NCBI GenBank assembly: GCA_947683625.1
Contig: CANTUR010000130.1
Coordinates: forward strand, 744,001 to 808,000
Length of the DNA stretch: 64,000 nt
Direction of reading: 5' to 3'
DNA from: Mallotus nudiflorus
Taxonomy: Eukaryota > Streptophyta > Magnoliopsida > Malpighiales > Euphorbiaceae
The notes under the pieces are model-generated. The model worked only from the letters and a program-made list of their open reading frames with translations. It was not told the origin of the DNA and made no database searches. Below are positions 23,142-34,567 of this stretch, piece by piece. How positions within the stretch are numbered: the first letter of the stretch is position 1; each line of letters starts with the position of its first letter. Both the position numbers and the translations under genes were made by a program.

Positions 23142-25850
23142 AAGTGGGAGAGTAACCGGAGTTCAATCGATTTCTCACTCAAAGTAGCCCATTGTGTCTA
23201 AGTATATATATATATATATATATATGCTGAAATTAAAGTGAAATGAAATGATTTAATAAGTAATTTACTTCTCTCCAAATTAAGATATTCAAAGATAAAA
23301 AAATTTGAATACTATTCCTTCTCCGTTTCATTTCAATTGCTTTTAAGATAGTGTCACAAAAATTAAAAGTCTTATTTAATAGGTATAATTATAGGTATAA
23401 ATAACTTAGAAAGACTAAAAGTTAGTGTGAATTATAATTATTTTAATAGAAAACTTATTTTAAAATTAATATATGGATAAAATTGGAAAAAAAAAATTAT
23501 TTTTATGGGTAATCTAAAAAAATCATTTAGAATGAAACAAATTTTACTTTCTTAAAACACAATTGGAATGAAAAAAAGAAAGCATGTTAAATATTAATTA
23601 GCATTTTCTAAAAAGTCTCTTTATTTTGGTGTGTGCAAATGTTTGGTTATATTCAATGTATATGTAAGTTTGATGTGTGTCTATTAAAGTGTTTGTATTT
23701 TTATTAAGGGTTTAAGTTTAATGTTAGTATGTTAATTATATTACATGTATTTAGAGTTTAAGAGTTAAATTTACACCTATAAACATCTCCTTATATTTAA
23801 ATTTGAAGTATGAGTTGAAAATTATAAACATTTGTTTAAAATATCTCTTTTCTATCTAAGTATTTTTCTCTTAAATTTTCTTTTCTTTTTCAACATATTT
23901 TATCACTTGTTATATTGTTAATTAATATTTTAATTATTTGATGTTCCTGTTAATAAAAAAAAGTGAAAATTATCTTTACTGAATAGTAGCAAAGATATAT
24001 GATATTTATAAATACTATTAAATTGAAAAAAATGGTAAAATCATATATACAACATAGATAATATTTGTGTCAATCACCGATATATATTTATTAAAAGTTC
24101 TTTAATTACTCTGAATATTATATATGCAATGACTAAATTTGTGATATATATTACATTTTTAATGATGAATTTAGCATGAATAAAATTACACTAGTTTTAA
24201 CAATTTTTACTAAAATTCCTAAGGCCCACAGAGTTACAATTCCATTTTTTTGCAGATGAACTTTAGCATGTGGTTAGGTTCACTTTTTCCACTTCTTGCA
24301 CACTAAAAAATAAACAAGAAAAAAAATTATCGAAAGAATATGATTATCTAAAAAGTCAAGACAGTATTATATATTTGAATTATTTACATATATACTATGG
24401 ATAAGAGATATAGGATCAAGATAACAATTTTAATTAATTATGTGAGAATTCTACGTAATTCTAATGAGTCATATGTACGTAGTTCTAAATAACTATTTAT
24501 GTTTCAAAAAAGCTCAACGCAGACTTGGTTATTATTGACCTTAATTCTTTTACCATTTGACCACAAAGGCTAAATTGTTGACAACCTCATATACATATAT
24601 AAACGCATGAAAATCTGAGGAAAAAATTAAAGTAGGATAATTTCTAGTGTTGCAAATGCATTGCTATATTGTGAAATTACTATTTATATTTTATATTTTT
24701 TTTAAAAATGTATGAAATAATTTAATAATTTTATAGGTGTAACGACTTATTATCTCTTTCAAAGAAAAAAGACGTATTATCACTACCCATTAAAGTACGT
24801 AAAGGGTCTTTGTCATCTTAATTAAGTCTTAATTAAGTAATGGATAATAGTCAAAATCATGCATTCAATTAACGATGACAATCAACTGGTTGCAAACTTG
24901 CAATCTTATACCAATTCTGTCCCGTCATTATCGTTAATGCATGTGGAAGCCATTTTTTCAAAAAACAAAAAAAAGGAAATTTAGATGTTGAACCTTATCT
25001 TTTGTATTTGTTTTTAATTTAAAATTTATTTCATCTGCAAATAGTAATATTATTAAAATAAATAAACCGACATTAATTTCATCCAAAGTGGACACTGATT
25101 TCATTAAAATACTTGTGAAATTATATTTATATTGAGTTGTAGAATTATAATAAAATATGAAATTAAATTAAATTTATAAAATTAAAATTTTTAATTATTG
25201 GGCATATTTATCATTCAATTGAGATTATTTTTGTATAGATTTGTGGCTATTCAAAGTTTAAAGATTGCAAATTTTCTCATAACATTTATTATTATTATTA
25301 TAATGAATGAAAACGAAATTTATGTTGTAAGTTATTTTTTTATAATATAGTGATTCAGATAATAAGATTAAGGTTATGAGTTCGATATTTTTCTTTGAGT
25401 TTTTAGTTATTAAAAAAAAGTTTATTTTGTGAGAAAAAATTAAAAAGCAAATAGGAGTGTGTGTGGAACAGTGGATATGTAAATTGTGAAATGTATCTAA
25501 ATAAGCCCACGTTTTGACTTTGATATTTTAAAGAACTTGGAGACACTCTCAACGCAAAAATTCAATTAATGCAACAAAGAAAAACGTATTGCCATGTTAA
25601 TAAGATGTTCTCTATTAGGCAATGTAGCTGAAAAGAGACTGGATTGCTAGAAAAAATCCAAGCAGCTTTAAAAAGGGTGGAACATTGAATTCTTCCAACT
25701 CCTAATTTGATTTATTCCATTATCAAACAATTAATGAACCTTGCACAGAAAAGGTAAAACCCTGAATTTTTCACTCTTGACAATTAAGGGCAACCACTTT
25801 TGAAGTAGTCCTACAAAGAAGAGGTCTCAAACTTCTGGGGTACATGAGAC
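23142..25850. other. Spacer between peroxidases 1 and 2
   Basis: AT-rich intergenic DNA of 2.7 kb with a (TA)n run at 23203-23225. No gene or classified repeat is supported. Confidence 0.5.
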
Positions 25851-25858
25851 TATAAATA
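25851..25858 (+). promoter_or_regulatory. TATA box of peroxidase 2
   Basis: TATAAATA lies about 140 bp upstream of the ancestral start codon (25990), so the promoter core survives although the gene is broken. Confidence 0.55.
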
Positions 25859-26375
25859 GTTACATGCCTTTGTGCTGCTATTGCCATCCTCTACTAACAA
25901 CTTTTTTTAATCACAATTTGCAAATATAGCAGTGCAATTTTAAGTCTATATCAATTTGCTACTATTGGAGAGCGAAAAATAACGTCGAAATGGCTAATCG
26001 TTTGTCTTCTACTTCATGGCTTTCACATTGTTCCTGATTATTTTCTTAAGCTTGCAATGTCAAGTAGAGCTTTCTTCAAACTTCTATGACAATACATGCC
26101 CTAATGCATTGAGCACTATTCGGACGGCTATTAGGATAGCCGTGTCTCGTGAGCGTAGAATGGCAGCATCTCTCATTCGCCTTCATTTCCATGATTGCTT
26201 TGTTCAGGTATGAGTAGTTTCTCTATATGCTAATGTATTGAATTTTTTTTGTGTATGTCATGAACTCGAACTGAAATCCTGAAGGATTTTATTACTTTTG
26301 TTTCAGGGTTGTGATGGTTCAATCTTGCTGGATGATACATCTTCCATGACTGGTGAAAAATTTGCTTGTGATAAT

Positions 26376-26905
26376 TGTTGGATGGATCCCACCTCAAGTG
26401 TGGGATCCACATGTAAAGAAAAAAAAAAAAAATTAAAAAGGTAGACACCAAATTGAAAAATATATATATATATATTTTTATATACAGATGGCTATATAAA
26501 GAGCAAAAGAATGAGAATATAGTGAGGGAGTTGGAAAAAAAATTAGAGAGAGCAACAAGTGAGCATAATTTGAGTGTTTGTATATTTGTGAATGAAGAGA
26601 GTATTTTACAAGGGTTTGAGAAATTTTTTTCAAATGGTGAGTGACAAAATAGCAAGAAAATTATTTTGAGATATTTGGAACCACGTTAAAATATTGGTAT
26701 TATTTTTATTATTTTTTATTATTAATATGGCCGATTTAACTGCCTATTTTACTCACTCATTGACCAGTTTAACCATCTATTTTACTTACTCATTGGCTGG
26801 TTTAACCGTCTTCATTTAATTTACTTGTTTAATTATTTTTATAGTTATATTATTTTACCTCTGTAAAGTTATTCCGCTGCACCAACTCTGTTAATTTTCC
26901 CAACA
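26376..26905 (+). repeat. 5' LTR of the copia element (internal deletion)
   Basis: This LTR is 530 bp, starts TGTTGGATGGATCCC and ends TTTTCCCAACA. Relative to the 3' LTR it lacks about 125 bp after TTTGGAA near 26680. Its TATA region (GATGGCTATATAAAGAGC, near 26488) has lost the right arm of the palindrome kept in the 3' copy. Confidence 0.85.
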
Positions 26906-26907
26906 AG

Positions 26908-26919
26908 TGGTATCAGAGC
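26908..26919 (+). promoter_or_regulatory. Primer-binding site (tRNA-iMet) of the copia element
   Basis: TGGTATCAGAGC starts two bases after the 5' LTR. This is the standard complement of the initiator methionine tRNA 3' end in plant LTR elements. Confidence 0.9.
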
Positions 26920-26957
26920 TGTTGGTTCGTGTTTTGGAGGCATTATTAAATACTACA

Positions 26958-27868
26958 ATGATGGAGGTTAAGACTAGCAAGATGATCAGTTTAAATGACA
27001 CAAATTACCACATATGAAGAAACAAGATGAAGGATCTCCTATTTGTGATGAAGTTGCATCTACCGATTTTTGCTACAACAAAACCTGAAGGAAAGGTGGA
27101 TGAGGAATGGGCATTTGAGCATGAGCAAGTGTGTAGCTTCATTTTGTAGTGTGTTAAAGATAATGTGTATAACCACATTTACAGTGAAACTCATGCACGG
27201 ACGTTGTGGAACAAGCTTGAGGAGTTGTACGCTTCAAAGACCGGCAACAACAAATTATTTTATCTGAAAAAATTAATGCAGATAAAATATCGAGAAGGCT
27301 CTTCTGTTGTCGATTACTTGAATGAAATGCAAGGGATCGTGGATCAGTTGTCGGGAATGGGCATAAATTTTGATAATGAAATTCTTGCTCTTATATTGCT
27401 AGCTTCTCTGCCAGACTCATGGGAGACTTTAAAGATTTCACTTACAAACTCTGCACCAAACGGTGTGGTGGATATGGAATTTGTCAAAAGTAGTATTTTG
27501 AATGAAGAGATGAGATGTAGATCAAAGGGTGCCTTTTCAACACATTCAGATATCCTTATTATAAATTCCAGGGGGAGAAGTGAGACTCGAAGCTCAATGC
27601 AAAGAGATAAGAGCAGAGAAATGTTAAATAAGTATGCAAATATTGAATGCCATTACTGCAAAAAGAAAGGCCACATCAAGAAGTTCTGTCAAAAGTTTAA
27701 GGATAAGAACAAAGGCAAAGATGTGAAAAAAATGACAGTAGTGATGATGATGAAGCAAATCTTCTCGGAGAATTCAATGTCCTTTTTTGATGATGATACT
27801 GTTAATCTTACTACCCATAAGACCAGTTGGGTGATTGATAGTGGTGCTTCCATTCATGCTACATCTTA
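26958..27868 (+). pseudogene. Copia gag and protease start
   Basis: The frame opens MMEVKTSKMISLNDTNYHI, then hits TGA at 27015, where the family has Trp, and TAG at 27147. It continues through the Gag capsid-like region (ARTLWNKLEELYASKTGNNK, SSVVDYLNEMQGIVDQL) to a CCHC zinc knuckle CHYCKKKGHIKKFC near 27648 and the protease active site WVIDSGASIHAT near 27828. A stop follows at 27867. Gag would coat the RNA and the protease would mature the polyprotein. Confidence 0.85.
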
Positions 27869-28961
27869 AAGAGAATTCTTTTCATCCTAAATTCTAAGAG
27901 ATTCTGGATTTGTGAAGATCGAAAATGACAATCGAACAAGAGTTGCTAGTGAAAGAGATGTGTGTTTAGAAATGGCAAATGGCATAAGACTAATTTTTAA
28001 GAATGTCAAGCATGTTCTAGATATTCGTTTGAATTTGATCTTAACAAGCAAGCTTGATGATGAAGGTTTCTTCAACACCTTCCATAACAATCAATGGAAA
28101 CTCACTAAAGGCTCATTGGTGGTTGCTAGAGGTAAAAAGGACTTAACATTGTACTTTATGCATGGAAACATCTCCAAAGACATAGTGAATGCTGTGGAGA
28201 GAGACAGTACAGTCGAGTTGTGACATAGAAGACTTGGCCATATAAGTGAGAAAGGGATGACAATGCTGGCCAAGAAAAGTATATTATCTAGAGTAGATCT
28301 TATGCATTTGGAGAAATGTGTTGATTGTCTTACAGGAAAACACAACAGAGTTGCTTTTAGGAGTTCTCCTCCCTCCAAAATGAAGAATGTGCTGGATTTA
28401 ATTTATTCAGACTTGTGTGGGCTAATTTCAAAATCATTTGGTGGTTGTCAGTACTTTGTAACTTTCATTAATGATCATTCTCGGAAGATGTGGGCATACA
28501 CCTTGAAGTCAAAAGATCAGGTGTTAAATGTCTTCAAGGAATTTCACACCCTAGTGGAGAGACAAACCGATAAAAAGCTGAAGTGCATTCGGACAGACAA
28601 CGGTGGAGAGTATTCTAGACCATTTGATGCTTATTGTAAAGAGCATGGTATTCGACATCAAATGACACCTTCAAAGATGCCACAGTTGAATGGTTTAACT
28701 GAGAGGATGAATAAGACTTTGATGGAGAGAGTCAGAAATCTACTCTCACAGCCAAAGTTGCCTAAAACATTTTGGGGTGAAGCTCTACTTCCAGCAATGC
28801 ATGTGCTGAACCTTTCACCATGTGTTCCTCTACAATTTGACACTTCAGAGAGGGTATGGTCAGGAAAAGATGTTTCCTATAATCATTTACGGGTCTTTAG
28901 GTGCAAAGCCTTTGTGCATATTCTTAAAGATGAGAGGTCCAAGCTTGATGTCAAGACATGA
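27869..28961 (+). pseudogene. Copia protease remainder and integrase
   Basis: In the same frame as gag, the end of the protease is followed by the integrase zinc-binding region (HRRLGHISEKGM through CVDCLTGKHNR) and the DDE core. The core keeps the two aspartates (SDLCG near 28410 and TDNGGEY near 28597) and the glutamate region GLTERMNKTLMERVR. A TGA at 28221 replaces the Trp that normally precedes HRRLGH, and a double stop follows DVKT near 28960. Integrase would insert the cDNA into host DNA. Confidence 0.85.
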
Positions 28962-30380
28962 TAGTGTGTGTTCATTGGCTATGGTCAAGATTAACTTGGC
29001 TATAGATTTTATGATTCAGTCTAGAAGAAGCTTGTCAGAAGTCGTGATGTTATTTTTATTGAAGACAAGACAATCGAAGACATTGCCATAGTTGAGAAGA
29101 ACATACCTAGCTTTGAAGATGATTCAAATTTGAAGTTAGTTCCTCCAACAACGATGCCTAGGGAAGTTGAGGATGAAAATGAAGTTATTCCGCCAGATGG
29201 AGGTGATGAAAATGCTCCCATTGAAATTCCATCTGAAAATGATGATGATGGTGTTCATGATCAACCACCAGTAGATGAGGATTCTCCAGTGCCACTAAAG
29301 AGATCTAATAGAATCAGACAACCTTCTACTAGATATCCTTGAGATCAGTATGTGTTACTAGTTGATGGGGGAAAGCCAAAAAGCTTTGAAGAAGCTGTAA
29401 ATAATGAACACAAGCAAAAATGGTTTGAAGCCATGTAGGATGAGATGAAGTCTCTGTATGATAATAAGATGTTTGAGCTGGTGAAGTTGCCTGAAGGAAA
29501 GAGAGCTTTGAAGAATGAGTGGGTGTTCAGGATTAAGCATGAAGAACACAGTCTCCAGCCATGATTTAAAGCTAGACTAATCATAAAAGGATTTAACCAA
29601 AGAATAGGCATAGACTTTGATGAGATTTTTTCTTCAGTCGTGAAAATGACATCCATCTGCATAATGCTGGGTTTGGCAGTAAATTTTGATCTAGAGATTG
29701 AACAAATGGATGTTAAAACTGCATTCTTTCATGTTAATTTAGAAGAAGAAGTATTCATGGAGCAACCAGAGGGTTTTAAAGAAAAAGGAAAAGAGGACTA
29801 TGTTTGTAAATTAAAGAAAAGCTTGTACGGCTTGAAACAGACACCAAAACAATGGTATAAGAAGTTTGAGTCTGTTATGGCGGAGCAAGGCTACAAAAAG
29901 ACCACTTCAGACCATTGTGTATTTATTCAAAAATTCTCTGATGATGACTTTATTATGTTGTTGCTCTATGTGGATGACATGTTGATAATTGGTCGGAATG
30001 TTTCCAGAATTAACAGCTTGAAGAAGCAATTGAGTAAGTCTTTTGCCATGAAAGACTTGAGACCAACAAAGTAGATTCTTCGCATGAAAATTATTAGAGA
30101 CAGAGACGTCAAGAAACTATGGTTGTCACAAGAGAAGTACATTGAGAAGGTACTTCAGAGGTTCAACATGTACAATACTAAAGCGGTTAGTTGTCCTCTT
30201 GCTAATTACTTTAAATTGACTTTTTAACAAAGCCCTTCCACTGATAATGAAAAGGAAGAGATGGATATAGTTCCATATGCTTCTGCAGTTGGTAGTTTGA
30301 TGTATGCCATGGTATGTACATGACCATATATTGCACATTCAGTTAGAGTTGTGAGTCGATTCCTTTCAAATCCTGGAAGG
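28962..30380 (+). pseudogene. Copia reverse transcriptase
   Basis: The frame continues after stops at 28962 and near 29343, 29437 and 29563, several at positions where Gln, Arg or Trp codons are expected. Signature blocks are NEWVFRIKH, QMDVKTAFFHVNLEEEVFME, KKSLYGLKQTPKQWYKKF and the catalytic LLYVDDMLIIGRN near 29970. Further stops lie near 30072, 30226 and 30320. A one-base loss near 30380 ends the frame. The active-site aspartates themselves are intact. Confidence 0.85.
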
Positions 30381-30935
30381 AACATTGGGTTGCAGTAAAA
30401 TGGATGTTCAGGTATCTTTATGGAACATACAAAATATGCTTATGTTTTGGAGACACCAAACCTGTGTTAACTGGATATACAGATGCAGACATGACAGGTG
30501 ATGTTGACTCGAGAAAGTCAACGTCTAGTTATTTGATTACATTTGCAGAGGGAGTTGTGACATGGCAGTCAAAATTATAAAAATGTGTTACTTTGTCTAC
30601 CACTGAAGCATAATTCATTGCAGCAACTGAAGCTTGTAAAGAATTGCTATGGATGAAGAAGTTCTTAAATGAACTCGGTTTTCAGCAAGACAAATACGAG
30701 CTATTTTATGATAGTCAGAGTGCTATCCACCTTGGTAAGAATTCCTCCTTTCATTCTAGATCAAAGGACATTGATGTGAGATATCACTGGATACGGGATG
30801 TATTGGAGAAGAAGCTTTGCAGCTAGAGAAGATCCATACTGATGAAAATAGATTAGACATATTAACAAAAATTCTAATGAGGGAGAAGTTCGAATTTTAT
30901 CGATTTGTTGCCGGAATGGTGATGACCCCCACTTA
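30380..30935 (+). pseudogene. Copia RNase H and pol C-terminus
   Basis: In a shifted frame, blocks such as GYTDADMTGDVDSRKSTSSY, YDSQSAIHLGKNSSFHSRSK and DIDVRYHWIRDVLEKK mark the RNase H that degrades the RNA template. A second shift near 30812 restores the original frame for the tail (LEKIHTDENRLDILTK, ending VMTPT and a stop near 30935). There are stops in the body, for instance where ETEAEFIA-like sequence is expected near 30610. Confidence 0.8.
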
Positions 30936-30953
30936 AGGCGTGAGGGAGAGATT

Positions 30954-31608
30954 TATTGGATGGGTCCCACCTTAAGTGTGGGATCCACATGTAAAGAAAA
31001 AAAAAGATAAGCTAAAAAGTTTCGTGCCTACCATTTGAAAAAGAAAAAAGTTTTTGTTATTTTTTTCATATGCAGATGGCTATAAATAGCCATCTGCAAA
31101 GGGCAAAAGAATGAGAATATAGCAAGGGAGCTGGAAAAAAATTAGAGAGAGCAACGAGTGAACATAATTTGAGTGCTTTGTGTGTTTGTGAATGGAGAGA
31201 GTATTTCAAAAAGGTTTGAGAAATTTTTTTTAAAGGGTGAGTGACAAAATAGTGAAGAAATTATTTTGGGGTGTTTGGAAAACACTTTGAGTGTCACTAT
31301 TTTTGTGTCCCTCTAATGTTGATATAGAGAAGACTCTTTCTTGTACCTAATATTTTTATAGTAGAAGAATTATTCTGTTTTTGTCCTATGGACGTAGCCC
31401 AAAAATTAAGGGTGAACCATATTAAAATATTGATACCATTTTTATTATTTTTTATTATTTATATGATCAGTTTAACCGTCTATTTTACTCATCCATTAAC
31501 TAGTCTAACTGCCTTTATTTAATTTATTTGTTTAATTATTTCTGTAGTTATATTATTTTGCCTTTATAAAGTTATTCCGCTACACCAACTCTGTTAATTT
31601 TTCCACCA
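30954..31608 (+). repeat. 3' LTR of the copia element
   Basis: This LTR is 655 bp, begins TATTGGATGGG (TG changed to TA) and ends TTTTTCCACCA. The TATA box sits in a palindrome at 31071-31098 with 13-bp arms TGCAGATGGCTAT and ATAGCCATCTGCA separated by AA. It retains about 125 bp missing from the 5' LTR. Confidence 0.88.
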
Positions 31609-32756
31609 ATAATAACAATTCTGTTGGAGGATTCCAAGTCATAGATGATGCTAAAGCGCGAGTTGAAAGTTTATGTCCTGGAATTGTTTCTTGTGCTGAT
31701 ATTGTTGCAGTGGCAGCTCGCGATGCATCTGTTGCTGTACATTGTCTTAAAACTTCTTCAATTACTGATAGTGCTTAATTGAAGAATTTAACTCCTAAAA
31801 ACATAGAATAGTTAATAATTTGATACCTTTTAATTGATAACGAACAGGTTGGTGGGCCGTCATGAACAGTGAAACTTGGAAGAAGAGACTCCACCTCTGC
31901 AAGTCTAAGTCTAGCTGATGCCAACCTTCCCAGCTTTACAGACAGTCTAGAAAGTCTCATTTCTTTGTTCGATCGCAAATGTTTAAGTGCAAGAGATATG
32001 GTTGCCCTTTCAGGTTTGTTTTAATTAATTGATCCTGATTCCTGATCAAGAAAGTTAAATTACTTTCATACAACATGAGACTTGTTCTAGAAGGCTGATG
32101 CATTGTTTTTGATCGATACAGGAGCACATACAATAGGCCAAGCAAGATGCCTGATCTTCCGTGGTAGGATTTACAACAATGCAAGTGATATTGATGCTGG
32201 CTTTGCAAGCACTCGGAGACGCCAATGTCCCGCTAACAATGGTATTGGAGATGGAAATCTTGCAGCACTCGATTTGGTTACACCCAATTCTTTTGATAAC
32301 AACTACTTCAGGAATCTTATTCAGAGAAAGGGACTTCTGCAATCAGATCAAGTACTCTTCAGCGGTGGATCTACAGATAATATTGTTAATGAATATAGCA
32401 GAAGCACTTCAACTTTCAGTTCCGAATTCGCTTCTGCCATGGTAAGGATGGGAGATATAGATCCCTTAACTGGTTCTCAAGGAGAGATACGAAGGCTTTG
32501 CAATGTTGTAAACTAATTTGTCAAATTCAAGTGTTGATATTATTATAAATTCATTGTTTTCTGTAATAAATTGCGAGTGTGTCTAGAGCAAGAATTGTTC
32601 ATTATAAATTGCAAGATCTCCACTTTGGATACATTACTTACTAACTCATGAATTTTTTTCCTATTAATTAAAAAGTTGCAAGAATTTTTTCCTACGCTTT
32701 CAGGCCTCAAGTTCGAAACTTAGTCAGAGCTCAATTTATCATTAAATAGAAAATAA

Positions 32757-32897
32757 AAAGCCAATCTGGTCTGGCTTGGTTGGCTTTCTCACCATTGTGT
32801 TTGGTATGAGGAGTAGAAGTCTCGAGTTCAAGTCTTCCCCCACTCTGTATTCCATAGATCTTGGCATGTCCAGCCTCCGATGTATAAAAGAAAAGAA
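32757..32897 (+). mobile_element. Candidate tRNA-derived SINE
   Basis: TGGCTTGGTTGG (32772-32783) resembles an RNA polymerase III box A, and GTTCAAGTC (32826-32834) resembles box B, 42 bp apart as in tRNA-derived SINE heads. An A-rich tail (TATAAAAGAAAAGAAAG) follows. ATAAAAAG before and ATAAAAG after could be a weak target duplication. No second copy is seen in the window. Confidence 0.4.
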
Positions 32898-33111
32898 AGA
32901 TGAAGTGAATGCACAACTTTTATTGAAAGACAATCTAACAATACAACTGAAACTGGAAGACACGTTAACATCGATCATACAATTGAATAAAAACACACAT
33001 AAATCACTGAGACATTGGGATGCAATACAGTCCCACTAATTACTACAGAAACAGAATACAATTTAATGACATTATTGATATTGATGCCAAAAGAAATGAT
33101 CCTTGGACAAA

Positions 33112-34045
33112 TCAGTTAGGAACACTGCAGATCCTTCGTATCTGGCCTTGGAAATCATTTGGAGATGATAAATCTCCCGTCTTTATCATGGCAGATGCAA
33201 AATCAATAGTAAACTTTGCTCCATTATTGGCATAATCTTCGACAATGCTGTCTGCAGGCCTATCGCTGTGAAGTGCCTGGTCTGATGGAAGAAGGCCTCT
33301 ATTCTCAATAAGATTCCTGAAGTACCTGTTGTCCTAGGTTTCAGGAGTAAAAAAAATCAAGGTTTCCGAGGTTATCGTCCCCTGAGCCATCAGCTGGACA
33401 AGGAACAGTATCCACTATAGTCCTGGCAGACCCAGCATCAATATCATTTCCATTTCCATTGACCCTAGCATGTTTTAGCCAACAGAAACAACAAAATATT
33501 GCGAACAAAGATTTGATAATTGTTATATATTTAAAGTTACTTACAGCAACAGATACATCGCGAGCTGCTATGGCAAGTATATCAGCAAATGAAACAGTTT
33601 GAGGACACTGCTCCTCTAATTCAGCCTTGATAGCCTCAATGACCTCCAATCCTCTCACGGAATTGGCATTACTGATTGAACTTCTCTCGCCTTGCGTGTT
33701 ATTAAGCAAGATCGATGCATCACAACCCTGAAACACAGTCAAATTAGCTGTAACCAATTGATTAATTAAGTTCACTTTACAATCTTCCTTTCGCATGAGT
33801 ACGCATATAATAATTACCTGAACAAAGCAATCATGAAAATGAAGGCGAATGAGTGAAGCAGCCATTCTCAGCTCACTTGAAACATCTGCACTAATACACC
33901 CCCTTATTATGCTGAGATCAAGACGACAATTTTGGTCATAGAAACTTTCATCAGAAAGCTGTGCTTGACATGGCAATAAGCAACCAGAAATTATCAAGAA
34001 TATTGCTAAAACCAAGCATAGCGGAGAAGTCAAACAAGAAGCCAT
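33112..34045 (-). pseudogene. Class III peroxidase 3, lacks exon 3 and the proximal histidine
   Basis: A more diverged paralogue on the opposite strand. Exon 1 (34045-33818, 76 codons) has a signal peptide ending CQA and the distal motif RLHFHDCF. Exon 2 (33727-33545) encodes GCDASILLNNTQ through ARDVSVA, with Phe for the conserved Cys in VSFADI. The donor after exon 2 (GTAAGT) remains. About 85 bp into intron 2 the sequence jumps to mid-exon 4 (GNDIDAGSARTIVD), so exon 3, intron 3 and the GGHTIG region with the heme-ligand histidine are gone. Exon 4 also has a frameshift and a stop near 33330. The tail is legible to QIRRICSVPN and TGA (33112-33114). It cannot encode an active peroxidase. Confidence 0.92.
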
Positions 34046-34163
34046 AGTAAATTCCCATGTCTTGATCAAAGAAAGCTGGTATGAATGTATTATGTATGTA
34101 TATATGTGATTGATCTAGCAGTTAACAGGAAGGGGATGCAGAAGGATGACAAGCCCTAGTGCC

Positions 34164-34171
34164 TATTTATA
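34164..34171 (-). promoter_or_regulatory. TATA box of peroxidase 3
   Basis: TATAAATA on the minus strand lies about 120 bp upstream of the ATG at 34045. Confidence 0.55.
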
Positions 34172-34412
34172 GTGTGCCCTTGTGCTCCCCATCCAAGAGT
34201 CGATGAAACTTGTTGGTCTTTTTTTAATCTCCCAAACAAATAGTTGGAGAATTCAGACAGTATTACTAATCCAAGTTTGTATTTTCTGCTGTTTCCTGTT
34301 TAATTTCCTTTGCATTTCTTGGTGAAAAAACAGGTTTGAGCAATTTTCATATATGAAAATTATTTAATATATCGCACGGAGCCTCCAACTACTTGCTTTT
34401 GTCACATTAGTT

Positions 34413-34414
<2 letters not shown>

Positions 34415-34473
<59 letters not shown>
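34415..34473. repeat. (AT)n microsatellite
   Basis: An uninterrupted AT dinucleotide run of about 59 bp in the spacer right of peroxidase 3. Confidence 0.95.
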
Positions 34474-34474
<1 letters not shown>

Positions 34475-34567
34475 CCAGCCCGCCTAGGAAAGGATGACAA
34501 GCCATCCTGTCTGCGAGGCCTAGCTAATGAAGAGTGGGAGCTTCGATACGGCACTCCCTATATATAA

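Larger units (their letters stand above)
26376..31608 (+). mobile_element. Ty1/copia retrotransposon (Tnt1/Tork-like), complete but defective
   Basis: The element is 5233 bp and is flanked by the perfect duplication ATAAT (26371-26375 and 31609-31613), inside exon 2 of peroxidase 2. LTRs are 26376-26905 and 30954-31608, the tRNA-iMet primer site is at 26908-26919 and the purine tract at about 30940-30952. Gag-pol runs in one frame from 26958 to about 30380, broken only by point stops, then shifts frame twice (about 30380 and 30812). Domain order gag, protease, integrase, reverse transcriptase, RNase H is diagnostic of copia. Clade placement is from motif resemblance only. Confidence 0.93.
25990..32516 (+). 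pseudogene. Class III peroxidase 2, disrupted by a copia element in exon 2
   Basis: A close paralogue of peroxidase 1 in the same orientation. Exon-equivalent segments are 25990-26207, 26307-26375 plus 31614-31736, 31848-32013 and 32122-32516. Once the insertion is discounted, exon 2 is 192 bp, exon 3 is 166 bp and exon 4 is 395 bp, exactly as in peroxidase 1. Lesions: (1) the first ATG (25990) runs into a stop after 15 codons; only a downstream ATG (26016) joins the conserved frame, consistent with a lost base in the signal-peptide region; (2) a 5233-bp copia element lies in exon 2, duplicating ATAAT; (3) in exon 3 the Trp codon of GGPSW is TGA (31863-31865). Distal RLHFHDCF and the proximal motif GAHTIGQ are still legible. 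All splice sites remain. Confidence 0.93.

Noticed and set aside
26230..26655. Minus-strand ORF of 141 codons over the peroxidase 2 exon and copia LTR
   Set aside because: It crosses an intron-exon border and an LTR boundary and encodes low-complexity F/I/Y runs.
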